Assembly (NCBI GenBank): GCA_907164885.2
Contig: OU015501.1
Span: 58,225,769-58,289,768, forward strand
Direction: 5' to 3'
DNA: 64,000 bases
DNA from: Dolomedes plantarius
Lineage: Eukaryota > Arthropoda > Arachnida > Araneae > Dolomedidae
Within the stretch, counting starts at the first letter, position 1. Each line of letters opens with the position of its first letter. The notes beneath the pieces were generated by a model that worked only from the letters and a program-made list of their open reading frames with translations, had not been told where the DNA came from and ran no database searches. Shown here piece by piece: positions 24,561 to 35,892 of this stretch. Made by a program: the position numbers and the translations under genes.

Positions 24561-25929
24561 ACGGTTATAGGTAGTTGCTTTAATCTGGAATGAAAAACTA
24601 ATCGAAACAGCTGTAAAACGGGAATTCTTATTAGAATTAAATAAAGAAATATTAAATGTTTTCTTTTTCTCTAAACACAGACTGGGTTAATGAGTACCAA
24701 GTTTAAAAATTAAAAAAAACAACGAACTCCCCACCCTGACACAGCGAGCAAAAAAGAGTTTTAAGCAGTATTACAAAAAAAAAAAGGGGGGGGACGAAGT
24801 ACCGGAGCTCAGTTGGTTATTATCCTAAAAGTTTAATCTAATATAGTTTCTATTTTAACCCTCTGATACTAAAAAAAACTGTCTTATGCATGGGGAAAAA
24901 ATTATAACTATACGAAGTGACAAAAAGAGAAAATGCCTCAAAATCCTTTCGTACGCATGTCCCCACATTTTTAATTTCATGAACTTGTCATAAAACTCAC
25001 GAAAAAGAATTTCAACTATTTCATTACGCCTTGCTATAATAGCAAACAGTAGCACTATCACGCAGAAGATCTACAGTCAATCCATTCCTGGAGAGGAATT
25101 CTAGTTTCACCAAAGGTACCAATATTTTCAGTATTTTCAACTGTTCTCCCATGTAGTATGAGAAAATGATGAAAATAATCCTATGAACTCTAAAAATTTT
25201 ATACCAGTACTACTTACAGGATGACTCTTTCTCAGGTGTAGACCCAAATTGCGAATAAAGTAATTTAAATGCAAACTTGTCTAAAGTTTGTAGATAGATA
25301 CCTTCACGATAGCTATTTTAGCATCCATGTATATGAAACACAATTTCACAATAAAACATAACTAGAGGAATCATACAGGATAAGCTTCATAACTAAATAT
25401 TACTTTATTAAAGATACCCCGTATAATCTTCACAGCTCTTGATTTGTAATATGAAGGACACGCTGTTATCAATAAATCTTCCCCCCCCCCTAACAGCGTT
25501 CCTAACTTTCTGCACCTCATAATCACAGATAAGAAATGATGCACTAAATGGTAATTTTAGGTAAACCCCTAACACATTTAAATGCTATGGGCCACTGAGC
25601 TTCATCTGACCAGTTAAAAACTTACCAACCTGACCAGCAGATAATACTTCAGTGACGAGGTAATTGACTAGGAGGACTACATAAATTTATTTTTTATATT
25701 AAACTTGATAAGAGTCTAAGGTTCCATTCAAAAATTCTTGAGCAGAAACGACACGATAGTGGTAAATTATAAAGCATTCGCAGAATTCAACGCATTGCAG
25801 TGATCAAACTTAGCAGCCCCATGGAGATGCTTCAAGTACTGACGTATCCCCCCCCCCCCAAAAAAAAAAAGGAAAAATACTTTTTCTCAAATGTATAGAA
25901 TGCCAAAATTTCGAGGGGGAGACTTAGGA
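24561..25929. other. intergenic sequence, no gene seen
   Basis: AT-rich, with short homopolymer junctions (A then G run near 24777-24793, C runs near 25483 and 25849). No exon or transposon ends recognised. Confidence 0.4.
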
Positions 25930-25950
25930 TTCCCATAGGAGTCACATAGG

Positions 25951-26272
25951 AGTTCACGTAGGAGTCCATTGCGTAGCGTTAAGGGAAAGATGATGTTAAG
26001 ACGAAAATAAACCAATCGTAGGCGTTAAAAATTTCATTGCTAATCGTTTGGAGGTTTGTCGTTGGTTAAATATATTTCAATACTTTAACGCTCCGCAAAA
26101 AAAGTTTTTCCGTTGCCTAGCGTTAAGGGAAAGATGATGTTGAGACGAAAATAAACCAATCATAGGCGTTAAAAATTTCATTGCTAATCGTTTGGAGATT
26201 TGTCTTTGGTTAAATATATTTCAATACTTTAACGCTCCGCAACGGACTCCTGTGTGAACAGGCCCTTAGCCC
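25951..26272. mobile_element. palindromic MITE with an internal tandem duplication
   Basis: The outer ends are inverted copies (GGAGTCC.TTGCG.AGCGTTAA at 25961-25982 versus 26229-26250, 19 of 22 matching). The inverted similarity extends out through GTTCAC to about 25951 and 26272. Inside, a unit of about 130 bp (25967-26096) is repeated at 26110-26240 with few differences. Non-coding; superfamily unknown. Confidence 0.6.
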
Positions 26273-27282
26273 CTGACCCCCTAGATCCTTGCCATTATCC
26301 TTACATCGCAAGTTTTTCCCCGAAGATCTGAATACTAGGCTCAGATCTGAATACTAGGCCAGGGATTTAAATATTGCCTCCCTACTTGCATAAAGTTTTA
26401 TTACGATCCCCAGTTACATAATGCATCATTTTCCTAAGTATAATGACCCTGCCGTCAATTCTAGTAAAAAGAACCAAGAGAATATACAAAATACACCCTC
26501 GACACAAAGTTGAAACGAATTCGACCCCGGTTCAATCCAGATTCAGTATTATAATCTGGGATCATAAACTCTGAAATATTTTTAAGGCAATTTATTGAAG
26601 CGAGTTGACACTTTGAGGACCTTTTTTGCTCATTTCCAGGATTAAATATTTCTTTTTGCCTTTAAATAATCATCGACGTTAAGAGACACACATTTCAATC
26701 ATTTACGAAAAAGAAAATTTCATTTTGAAAAATAAACAAGGAAAATAAGCGAAAAAAATGCCAAATTTATAACTAAGTAAAATTACCATTTATATAACGA
26801 AGAAAAGTAGTTTTCAATTTCGCAACAGACACGTTTATTTCAAGGTACAACACTTAAGATAGAGAAATAATTTAGATTTATGTTCAAGAGGAATTGCTTT
26901 CAATTTTGAAAATTTTGTGGACTGTCATGTAGAATTGGTAAGGATTCTAAAACGAATTTAGGAACTCAACAGTATTCGTTTACGCTTTAAATGTCAACCG
27001 GATTCCATCCTAGTTCTCGCATCAACGAACTGAAGCAGAAAATAAGAAAATATTAACTGCAGCTTTGCAGTTTTATATAGATATTTTTAACTCCCTGGTT
27101 CCGACAACGACCTGTTCACACAGAATTTGGAGTGTTTACGTAGCGTCAGCGTTAAAAATTTTATCCAATCACAGAGCTCAATTCATTGACAATACAACAC
27201 GTCGAACAAATCACAAGGTCATGTCAACAATTTCGGAGCTAACGAAGTAACGTAACACAACGCTGTTCACATTGCATCTGGA

Positions 27283-27345
27283 CGTGTCAAATTACATTAC
27301 ATTACAAAACGTTGTAATGTAATGTAATGCAATGTAATGTAACAC
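27283..27345. repeat. TAATG-rich hairpin
   Basis: A 16-bp perfect inverted repeat built of TTACA units (27292-27307 and 27312-27327) surrounds AACG. Further ATGTA units extend to the right, and CGTGT/ACACG words close the outer ends. Non-coding. Confidence 0.6.
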
Positions 27346-27608
27346 GAGTATTCGGTAGTCAGTGCCTGAAAGCGAGCGACGAGCCGAGCTTCTCAAGTCG
27401 AGAAACAGTGACTGTTCAATATTTCAGCCAAATTTTAACTTAAAAGAGAGGGCCTTTACTACGATAATGAAAAACACATATTTTCTTCTACGTATTTTCT
27501 GAAACTAAATCCTTTCCGAGACTGTATTTTTTCATCTATTTAAAACTACCCTCGCATGATTTCCCATAACTTTGACGTGTCTATAACATATTTCAATCTC
27601 ACAGCATT

Positions 27609-27785
27609 AGCGCCCTTTACACGTACGCTCATTCCCGCGTAAAACCACGATCCCGCGCGATTGAGTGCACGTGTGAAGGTGTCGGAGAGGCAGGGAAAGC
27701 TGCTTTGGAGCGTACTGCAAGTTTTCCCGCGCGCAATCCCGTACGCTCCAAGCACTCGCGAAAGAACGTAAGTGTAAAGGGCGCT
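27609..27785. mobile_element. 177-bp GC-rich MITE with AGCGCCCTTTACAC ends
   Basis: The terminal inverted repeats AGCGCCCTTTACAC are perfect over 14 bp, then imperfect with TACG.TC.TTCCCGCG-type words. ATT flanks both sides (27606-27608 and 27786-27788), compatible with a 3-bp target duplication. The interior is much richer in GC than the flanks. Superfamily not determined; a 3-bp target hints at PIF/Harbinger but the bases do not fit its usual TWA. Confidence 0.55.
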
Positions 27786-29403
27786 ATTCTTTCCACAAAC
27801 ATTATTATCCCTTTCTAATGATTGTTTGAGTTGTATAAAAAAATTAGTAATGTTAGCTACATTCTTATTTTAACTAAATACAAAGTATTTTAAATTCTAA
27901 GCTCGAAGAACTTCAGTTTCGGAGCCACTAGTCTAGGCTAAAATTAAAATGTCTTGGGAATTCGGTCACTGATAGTCTAGACTAGACCAATAAGATCAAG
28001 TCTAGACCAGTTCTAAAGGCGCTGTAGTCTAGACCAATGTTCAAATGATGCTGTTTTGCGAATGCGCTGCAACTGAGGATGTTCCCACATATACTGAACT
28101 TTTGCAGATGAAATTTTTTCGAATACATAAAACATTCTTTAATAAAAAACATTTCAGAAGTATTAAATGCTTAAAATATTCGTCTTCTGTTCATTACAAG
28201 GAAAAAAAAATAATAATAAACCTTTTTATTAATGTACTGCACAGTCGGTAGGTCTTGCATAAATCTTAACTATTTGCAGACTTATTTAACCAGGCTTGAA
28301 TTTATCCTAAAGTTACCTTCACTTCTTGAAATTAAAAAATTTCGCCTCTTATTATTAGTTTTTCTGTAAATGCATAGAAAATTAACAATCACTGATTTAC
28401 TAGAACCTTTCGACTTCGAAGCCAGCGTCCTCTCCTCTAGATCATTCTTGGAGATGTTTATCAGAATTTTGTTCTCCCATGTTTAATTTTTCAAAATGAT
28501 TTAAAGAAAAAATTCATTTTAAAGCATGAACCCGGCCAACTTCCTCACCATGAAACCATTACTGGTGATATGAAAAAATCCTATGTTGTAAATATCCCCC
28601 CTCCCCCCCCCACACACACACACAGTGTATTTTATGTTAGGTTTTAATCAAACTTTAATATTACGATCTCAGGAGTTTCAGAAACGAAATTTTGAGTACA
28701 ATACTGAAAGAAGTTGAAGTCTTTTTTGCTGCCATAACGATTCATCTAAGAACATCAGTCAAAATTTTAACATTAACTACCTATTGCCAACCACGGAAAA
28801 ACTTTTTCCGGTATCCTAATAGTCTGCCCTTGAAGATCATGACATGTTATTAGTCTGATGTTATCCGTTAGTTTTACACTAGCTAAAATATTTACAGAGT
28901 AAGATCTTGGAAGAAATTTACTAAAATTGGGGAATTGTTCATGTATATATGAATTTGAACCGCAGTTGTTAGTTGCTAGTTCGTAATGAGAGTCAAAAAT
29001 GCACATTACAGAATTGACACTATATTGAACAGCAAGATATCTGCTAAAATATGTTCTTTCCAATTTTCTTTCCAATTTGTTAAATTCGATAAAATAACTG
29101 TTTCAAGCTGAATATAATAAATAACTGTTTCAAGCTCCTACGTACTAAACCTCAATGAAGAATAGATAATAAGTATGCCTGTTTGAAGTCCTACTTACCA
29201 GTTAGTATATCATAAATATGCCTATTTCTATTCTTATTTACAAGTCTCATTAAAGGGTCTATAATAAATATGTCTACTTTCAAGTAATATATACGCGTGA
29301 CCGATCTGGAGTACTTCAGATACATCACATGAGTGTATACCATGTGATTGATTCTGTCCAATTAAATAAGTCTAATCCTGGTGGTGGAAATAAGAAATAT
29401 TCA
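27786..29403. other. intergenic sequence, no gene seen
   Basis: Contains several TCTAGAC palindromes (27975-28035), a C run followed by (CA)n near 28600-28625, and a 28-bp tandem duplication near 29090-29130. No gene recognised. Confidence 0.4.
29191..29219 (+). repeat. dispersed repeat, 29 nt identical to the inverse of 60184-60212
   Basis: Starts CTACTTACCAGTTAGT. The surrounding 100 bp contains TTTCAAGCTCCTAC words that also occur, inverted, around the distant copy. A member of an unidentified dispersed repeat family. Confidence 0.6.
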
Positions 29404-29976
29404 TCTTATATAAAACAGTCCGGTAACTGACTGACTGACTGACTGACAGATAACGCACAGACCAAACCGCTGGACCTACAGAGCTGAAATTTTGTAGGGC
29501 GATTCTTCTTAGAGTTTAGGGGTGCACTAAGAAAGATTTTTGAAAAATTCTTAGATTGTTTTAAATTAAAATTTTAAGCTGTTTTTGTAACTATTTTTAA
29601 GTTTGTATTTAAAATAGTGATCTGAGGGTTATAAAATTTATATCATGAGAAAAATTATAAAAATTCCTTTAAAATGAAATCTTTTTCGAATCTTTACCCC
29701 CATTTTCTGATTTTTGGTGAATTTTTAAAGATTAATTTTTAGGATTTAATTTATTAAATGCCGATCACGTGGTTTCTTTTCTTTTTGTGATACTTCAAAC
29801 TAATTTTGCATCACGTGCATAACAACGAAATAGACAAAAAAGTTTTTTTTTCTTGCTGAGACCAATGCGGCAGACCATTGGGCATTATCTAAAAAAATAT
29901 TAAAATACAGTTAAAGAAATGTTCCTCAAACTGTACTATATTATTTTGTCTAGAAAAATATCCGTTACGATTTTTT

Positions 29977-29984
<8 letters not shown>
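29404..29984 (+). mobile_element. non-autonomous Helitron, 5' end intact, 3' truncated
   Basis: Begins TCTTATATAAAACAG after an A. It carries the family's conserved block (GACTGACTGAC, then C-A-G-A-C-C-A-A-A-C-C-G-C-T-G-G, then GCTGAAATTTTG). The internal GATCACGTG and CACGTGCATAACAAC segments match the copies at 43613 and 53335 and the helicase-bearing piece at 34166. It ends in a (TA)n array instead of the usual hairpin and CTAG end. Confidence 0.7.

Positions 29985-30041
<57 letters not shown>
29985..30041. repeat. (TA)n microsatellite
   Basis: Uninterrupted TA array at the truncated end of the Helitron. Confidence 0.95.
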
Positions 30042-30044
<3 letters not shown>

Positions 30045-30611
30045 GCTAACTCGTAATAATTACCCAGTAAGTCTATCCAAAAACATAATTGGTTGTTTTT
30101 GTTTTAATGAATAGTTTGTTCTGTTGCATTAATAAGTTAAACATAACAATAGGTTAAAATAAAAATAATAACTACTAAAAACAAAAATAAAAATCATAAG
30201 TAAAATAAAATAAAAATAAAATTAACTCATAGTAGTAACAAAAATAAAAACTAATAAATTAAGGAATAATAGTCTTAAAATAAGGTAACCTAAGTAAGTC
30301 AGTAACTGAGTATCCACTACCTCAATGGTTGCAAGTTTTATGACGTCAGTCATCTTGCGGTTACAAGTTCTTAACTTCCACTCTGACTAGCGCCAGGCTT
30401 GGTGTTCTTTGGTTAAGTACTTTTATTCAAACTTAATTCATTTATTATTCAATTCTTCTGTTAATAATGGATTGTACGGTGTCTGAGTGTGTTTATTTAA
30501 TATATCATACTCATCAGAAACAATCCATTGGTTTTTAGACAGTATTCACACCGCTGATGAAGAAATGCTGTCAAAAACCTTATTCATACTTTTCTTTACA
30601 TTTTGGATGTT

Positions 30612-30675
30612 CCTTGCTTCAAGTAGCTTTACAGCTTGCTTCAAGTAGCCTTGCTTCAAGTAGTTTTCGGCCAGT
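30612..30675 (+). repeat. triplicated CTTGCTTCAAGTAG plus Helitron-like tail word
   Basis: The 14-bp word occurs three times with short spacers, then GTTTTCGGCCAG. That same word ends the Helitron copy at 44283, immediately before another (TA)n array and the same MITE. Confidence 0.6.

Positions 30676-31398
<723 letters not shown>

Positions 31399-31470
<72 letters not shown>
31399..31470. repeat. (TA)n microsatellite
   Basis: TA array between the MITE and the CTAG end of the next element. Confidence 0.95.
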
Positions 31471-31471
<1 letters not shown>

Positions 31472-32064
31472 TAGCATTATTGCCCGGCGTTGCCCGGGTA
31501 GATATATAGATATAAAATTTTTTATGCATTCCATCAAAAAAATACTGGGCTGCACCCCCCCCCCTTCTCTCCCCCCCCCCCCCCCCCCCCGCTCTTCATG
31601 TTCATCTGGCTAGACAGAATGCGTTTAGCGCGTTTCTACTGAAAAGATATACAAACAATAAGAAAGAAAGAAACTTTGAGGCTGCGTACCTTCTTCTGAT
31701 TATACATCTGATTTTATTGAGAATTAATAACACAGAGTTACATGATTCGCACGTTTGGTTACTGTTTAATTATATTTGTTAGATACTGTTTAATTAGATT
31801 TAATTAGATTTGTTTGATCCACTGTTTAATTAGAAATAAGTTTTATAATTTACAGTTACCTTTATTTTTTATTTTTCCCTTAAAAACGCAGTTTTTCCCA
31901 CATCACCCAAGAGGTAAAGTGCAAGATACGTTATTCCCTTTATTTAATCAAACTAAGGTGGGATTCTGCATGAAGCCTAGGCTCAAAGTTTCATTCTTTG
32001 TTATTTTTTGTATATCATGGAATACATGAAAAATTTTATATCTATATATCTACCCGGGCAATCA
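31471..32064 (-). mobile_element. second Helitron-like element with terminal inverted repeats
   Basis: Read on the minus strand, the element ends CCCGG-GCAACG-CCGGG (a hairpin), then CAATAATG-CTAG before a T. This is the Helitron 3' signature of hairpin plus CTRR. About 43 bp from this end (31488-31530) recurs inverted at 32017-32060. Inverted ends are reported for the Helentron/Helitron2 branch. The interior includes long C runs (31553-31590) and no recognised protein. Confidence 0.45.
31551..31590. repeat. poly-C tracts
   Basis: Two C runs separated by TTCTCT, the longer about 19 bases. Prone to assembly error. Confidence 0.85.
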
Positions 32065-32474
32065 TTCTTTAAAAATAATTTCATTAATTTTCTTATGCCT
32101 TAATATAACTAATGGACTAATAGTTCGGAATGAAAGCTATGTGTCGTTATGTTTGTCTGTTTAAAGAGCTTTTCCTCCCACTGCTTAAAAAACCCCAAAC
32201 TCTAAAGGATTTGTCTTATATGATTTCACGGAATAAGTAATTCAAATACATATCGTATATTAACTCTGTTTCGCGAACTTAGAGGAAAAAACCTGTAGAA
32301 CTCTTAAACTTCTTCCCATTTTATGATCCTCAAACAATTAATATATTTAGATCAACAGAAGGCTTCCAAAAACTGGCCATGGGACAAACTTAATTTTTCT
32401 TTTTTTCTTCCTTTTTTTTCCAAATTTTATTAAGTTCTATTAGTTTGAACGCCATTTTCTAAAATTGTCTAAAG

Positions 32475-32640
32475 CAGCAGTTCTCAACCGTTTTAGACCC
32501 ACGACTCCACTAAACGTACGAAAAATAAAATAAATACTTCGCCCCCCCCCCGTCACCCCCAGAAAACTCTCAAACCACCCCCAGATCCCCCCTCAGAACA
32601 ACCCTCTTTTCCCCCTCGTATCGAATTTGACTGGTTGTGG
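32475..32640. mobile_element. possible hAT fragment (left end only)
   Basis: Starts CAGCAGTTCTCAACCG and continues with ACCCACGACTCC, a typical hAT/Charlie-type end. It is followed by C-rich sequence with poly-C runs. No matching right end was seen, so this is a fragment call only. Confidence 0.35.
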
Positions 32641-32842
32641 TGAAGGGGCTGTATCCACATTTAAGACGTGCGCTTAGGGACACAAAAATCATGAAAAAAT
32701 TAATTTAAAAATAACTAATTGAGCCCCAAATTTCGTTTTTGCTGCGTTAAGTTTCTCGGGTCCTAAACATTAACTGTGTCGAATTTGGTCCCGGTGGGTG
32801 AAACAGTCTATGATTCTATAGCGGACAAACAAACAGACGAGT

Positions 32843-32848
<6 letters not shown>

Positions 32849-32873
<25 letters not shown>
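32849..32873. repeat. (TA)n microsatellite
   Basis: Short TA array into which the 32874 element is inserted. Confidence 0.9.
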
Positions 32874-33085
32874 CCGGGTGGCCATAATTAAACTGACAGT
32901 GCTCACAGTATTCTGTAGCGCGATCTATTTGCGAGAATGACGCCACATTTTGTAGGAAGATTAAACAAGACGGGGGACGAAGGATTCCGCGAAAAAATAA
33001 ATTAGTTCCAAAAGTCACCGCTAGGGGAATATTTGGCGCTGTGTAATAGAAAATAGAGTGTTAACAAATGCAAATCAATACGGAA
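32874..33085. repeat. left 212-bp terminal inverted repeat
   Basis: Pairs with 33946-34157. Differences seen at the sixth base, in the CAGTATTCTG/CAGTGTTCTG word, in GACGGGGG/GACGAGGG and near the inner end. Contains no gene; open frames across it are chance. Confidence 0.85.
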
Positions 33086-33696
33086 CACCAAACAGTTACC
33101 TTTGGTGAATGTAAGGGAATTTCAGTGACTGCATGTGGTGATTTGTCATCCCAAATTCGGCAGTTCTGGGTATTCACAGTTAAATGCAGGTAAAAGTGGG
33201 CCTCGTCTCCCCATAAGATTTTCCACGGCCAAGCATCATCCACCTCCATTCTGGCAAGAAAGGTGAGAGCAAAAGTCAATCGCTTATCATGGTCGGGGTA
33301 CAGTAACTCCTGTACACGGCTGATCTTGTACGGATAGAAGTTGATAATCTTTCGTAAGATTTTCCATACCGTACTGTAAGGCATATCCATATTCCAAGCT
33401 AATCCACGAGCGCTAGAGGTGGCAGCAATATTGTCTGGTCCTCTGTCGACAATCGCCGTGGCAACTGCTTCGATTGTATCCTGTGGTACAAGTTTTCGTC
33501 CTCTGCCTGACTGAACCTTCAGAGAACCTGTTTTCTCAAACGTCGCAACCATTGCTTTTAGCCCATTAACTGACACAGGACCGTTACCTTTACGCATTTT
33601 TTTGTGCGTTCTAAAAGCACGAAGAGCGGCTGACGCGTTGCACTGGTTGAGGTAAAAGAATTTGACCAGTAACGCACGCTCAACTAAAGGAGACAT
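33061..33696 (-). pseudogene. DUF4817-type transposase, C-terminally truncated
   Basis: Reads minus-ward from the Met of M-S-P-L-V-E-R-A-L-L-V-K (33694-33696); the frame upstream is open but not family-like. Residues 1-70 form the DUF4817 helix-turn-helix region (L-N-Q-C-N-A-S-A-A-L-R-A-F-R), with a G-R-G-R-K hinge, a second DNA-binding region, then I-L-W-G-D-E-A-H-F with the first catalytic Asp. The protein stops about ten residues after V-T-V-W-C, where it runs into the terminal repeat. The second and third catalytic residues are missing. The surviving reading frame has no stop or frameshift, so the loss is a clean internal deletion. It could bind ends but not cut. Confidence 0.85.
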
Positions 33697-33945
33697 TGCA
33701 CATAAACTTTCAATCCGATTGATTCGAAACGTAACACATTGCCTTTTAAAACCCAAGCAGCTGGCACTGTGCCAATGGATGTAATGTGAAATTTGAATAA
33801 AGAACTTCTTCTTCTGCTCAGCGTACGTGATATTGCAGATCACGAGACTTTATCGGTGTTTATGTAGATTTTACGCTTTTTTAAAAGTGTTGCCATATTG
33901 CACTTGAACTAAATAAGAAAATGTGCATAATAAAAGGTAATTTTA

Positions 33946-34157
33946 TTCCGTATTAATTTGCATTTGTTAACACTCTATTTTCTATTACACAGCGCCAAAT
34001 ATTCCCCTAGCGGTGACTTTTGGAACTAATTTATTTTTTCGCGGAATCCTTCGTCCCTCGTCTTGTTTAATCTTCCTACAAAATGTGGCGTCATTCTCGC
34101 AAATAGATCGCGCTACAGAACACTGTGAGCACTGTCAGTTTAATTATGGCCTCCCGG
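33946..34157. repeat. right 212-bp terminal inverted repeat
   Basis: Partner of 32874-33085, same length. Ends CCTCCCGG. Nine bases further begins the CTAG end of a minus-strand Helitron piece. Confidence 0.85.
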
Positions 34158-34165
34158 TTTATATA

Positions 34166-34680
34166 CTAGCTGAATACCCGTGCTTCGCTACGGGGTACAT
34201 TTTAGGATAATTACAATCAAAAAGTAATAAAATTGCTTTTTAGAGGATTTTCTTATAAACAATATATTTTGTTTCTTCACTGGGCGGAACTAATATTACT
34301 AGGCTCGTCCGCGAACTTACGCGTGAGCAAGCTACGTAAAACTGACCGTGGGAGAAACAATTTTCTCGTAAATGTACTCCAGCATATTTTAAAGTTTGGC
34401 CTTGGGACTTATTTATCGTCTTGGCGAAGCATATTTTGAGAGGAAATTACAGTTTTATATATAGATTTGATTTAATATCCATAAAACATACTAATTTGAA
34501 CTAAATTTTAAAAAATTTCCATCTCAATTAGTCTAGTGGTTAAATTTTATCTTTTACTGAATTTTAATATTTTCTTTGTCAATTAATTTCGTTGTTATGC
34601 ACGTGACGCAAAATTAATTTAAAGTATCACAAAAAGAAAAGAAATCTCGTGATCAGCATTTAATAAATTAAATTCAAAAC
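34166..34680 (-). mobile_element. Helitron 3' part with helicase remnant
   Basis: On the minus strand the element ends with the hairpin CCCGTAGCGAAGCACGGG, then TATTCAG-CTAG followed by T, a canonical Helitron 3' end. 34598-34677 matches the inner part of the copies at 29404, 43613 and 53335 (GATCACGAG, CACGTGCATAACAACG), placing all in one family. It carries the C-terminal end of the RepHel helicase, so this family is rooted in a coding Helitron. The 5' boundary is not defined. Confidence 0.8.
34240..34446 (-). pseudogene. RepHel (Pif1-like) helicase, C-terminal 68 residues
   Basis: Helitron RepHel protein joins a rolling-circle nickase to a 5'-3' Pif1-type helicase that drives strand displacement during transposition. 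Here only the C-terminal end remains. It reads F-P-L-K-I-C-F-A-K-T-I-N-K-S-Q-G-Q-T (helicase motif V region), then E-N-C-F-S-H-G-Q-F-Y-V-A-C-S-R-V-S-S (motif VI with the Arg), then L-V-I-L-V-P and a natural stop 74 bp before the Helitron 3' end. The stretch is open over 68 codons. A TAA (34447-34449) sits immediately upstream in place of the expected Gln-type codon, and nothing helicase-like is recognised beyond. Motif recognition is strong; the exact family is inferred. Confidence 0.85.
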
Positions 34681-34959
34681 TTTCCAAACGATTACTGTTT
34701 TGGAAGCTAATGTTCTGCTAATTTTCAGTATAAGTTAAAATCATTTGAAAACCACACACCAGTGTTCCACTCACACGCAACACTATAAAACTGAATTACA
34801 GTACTCTATGTTTATATGGGCATTGAAAATTGTGGTTAGTAGAGAGCAATACGGGACAATCCACGCATTGTCTATAGACACTTGCTATCTTCGGCTATTA
34901 TTTGATCCGTAATATCTGCCTCATATGCCATATGTTTCTAAACGCCATTCCCGAATGAA

Positions 34960-34983
34960 GATATATATATATATATATATATA
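34960..34983. repeat. (TA)n microsatellite
   Basis: TA array bordering the Helitron tail at 34984. Confidence 0.9.
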
Positions 34984-35060
34984 TTTGGCATTAATTGCAT
35001 ACACTGACCGTTAAATTTAATATGAATGCACTCCGTAGCGAAGCACGAGTATTCAACTAG
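34984..35060 (+). mobile_element. Helitron 3' end fragment
   Basis: TTTGGCATTAATTGCATACA through CTCCGTAGCGAAGCACGAG and ATTCAA-CTAG-T matches the last 75 bp of the copies at 43613 and 53335. It is in the opposite orientation to the helicase-bearing piece at 34166. Confidence 0.75.
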
Positions 35061-35469
35061 TTTTATATTCCGTGAAAGGAAAATCTTTTTCTTATAACTT
35101 GTGGCCGACATGCAGGGCCACGCCGCTTCCCTAACTTTGTGTTGCTCTGCAGTCATGCGTCCTTCGCTTCCCACTATCCCGGCAAAGTCCGATGGCCACT
35201 TCTGTAAATCTGTCCTCGTGATGCTCAAACCTAATAAAAGTTCTTTCCTAGATATACGACTGCATCATTTCTCTGTTTTATTTTCGGCTTCAAGACTGCA
35301 TCTCCAATAAGATTTTATAATGTTTACGCATCTCTACTTCCAACGAGCGACTGCCTTATTTGTGTGTGAATCATTATGCATCAACACTACTTCCTCAGTC
35401 CTTCCTTCATCCGAAATTCACTCTTCCATTCCATTTCCATTCCGTCCAAATCATTCTGCATGTGATTAT

Positions 35470-35524
35470 TAACACACACACACACACACACACATATATA
35501 TGTATATATATATACACACACACT
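35470..35524. repeat. compound (CA)n/(TA)n microsatellite
   Basis: CA and TA dinucleotide runs. Confidence 0.95.
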
Positions 35525-35686
35525 GAATGCCGTGACTAGCCATTCCTGTGCCCTGGGCAAGAATTTGCATTTGGGCCCCTTAGTTAATTAGGTTTGGGAA
35601 AATAATAAAACAAATACAGCATTTTGGGGCCCCCTTCCAAGTGGACCCTGGGCGGGTGCACCTGTTGCACCTGCCTAGTTACGGCA

Positions 35687-35689
<3 letters not shown>
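35523..35689. mobile_element. hAT-like MITE (GTGCCGTAACTAGG end)
   Basis: The right end inverted reads CAGTGCCGTAACTAGG and the left end holds a diverged AATGCCGTGACTAGCC. GCCCTGGGC occurs just inside both ends. It lies inside dinucleotide repeats, so a target duplication cannot be judged. The end sequence resembles hAT MITEs. Confidence 0.45.
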
Positions 35690-35745
<56 letters not shown>

Positions 35746-35777
35746 CACACACACACTGAATATACACTATACATACA

Positions 35778-35873
<96 letters not shown>

Positions 35874-35892
35874 TTGTGTGTGTGTGTGTGTG
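35690..35892. repeat. long compound (TA)n/(CA)n/(TG)n microsatellite
   Basis: Alternating TA, CA and TG dinucleotide blocks over about 200 bp. All open frames here encode Tyr-Ile or Thr-His repeats and are artefacts. Confidence 0.95.

Larger units (their letters stand above)
32874..34157 (-). mobile_element. DUF4817 mariner-like element, internally deleted, 212-bp inverted repeats
   Basis: Terminal repeats 32874-33085 and 33946-34157 are both exactly 212 bp and differ at about four positions (roughly 98% identity by eye). The ends read CCGGGTGGCCATAATTAAAC and CCGGGAGGCCATAATTAAAC. Between them is only 860 bp with the N-terminal half of a transposase; the left repeat begins right after the V-T-V-W-C motif. 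Low divergence of the arms implies a young element. The total of 1284 bp lacks room for the rest of the gene. Confidence 0.85.

Noticed and set aside
27107..27273. Possible MITE with CTGTTCACA ends
   Set aside because: The two end words are in direct, not inverted, orientation, and no target duplication was found.
28773..29075. 100-codon open frame on the minus strand
   Set aside because: No family resemblance and no supporting signals.
32770..33018. Open frame on the minus strand and its twin at 34013-34210 on the plus strand
   Set aside because: They are the same sequence in the two 212-bp terminal repeats, not genes.
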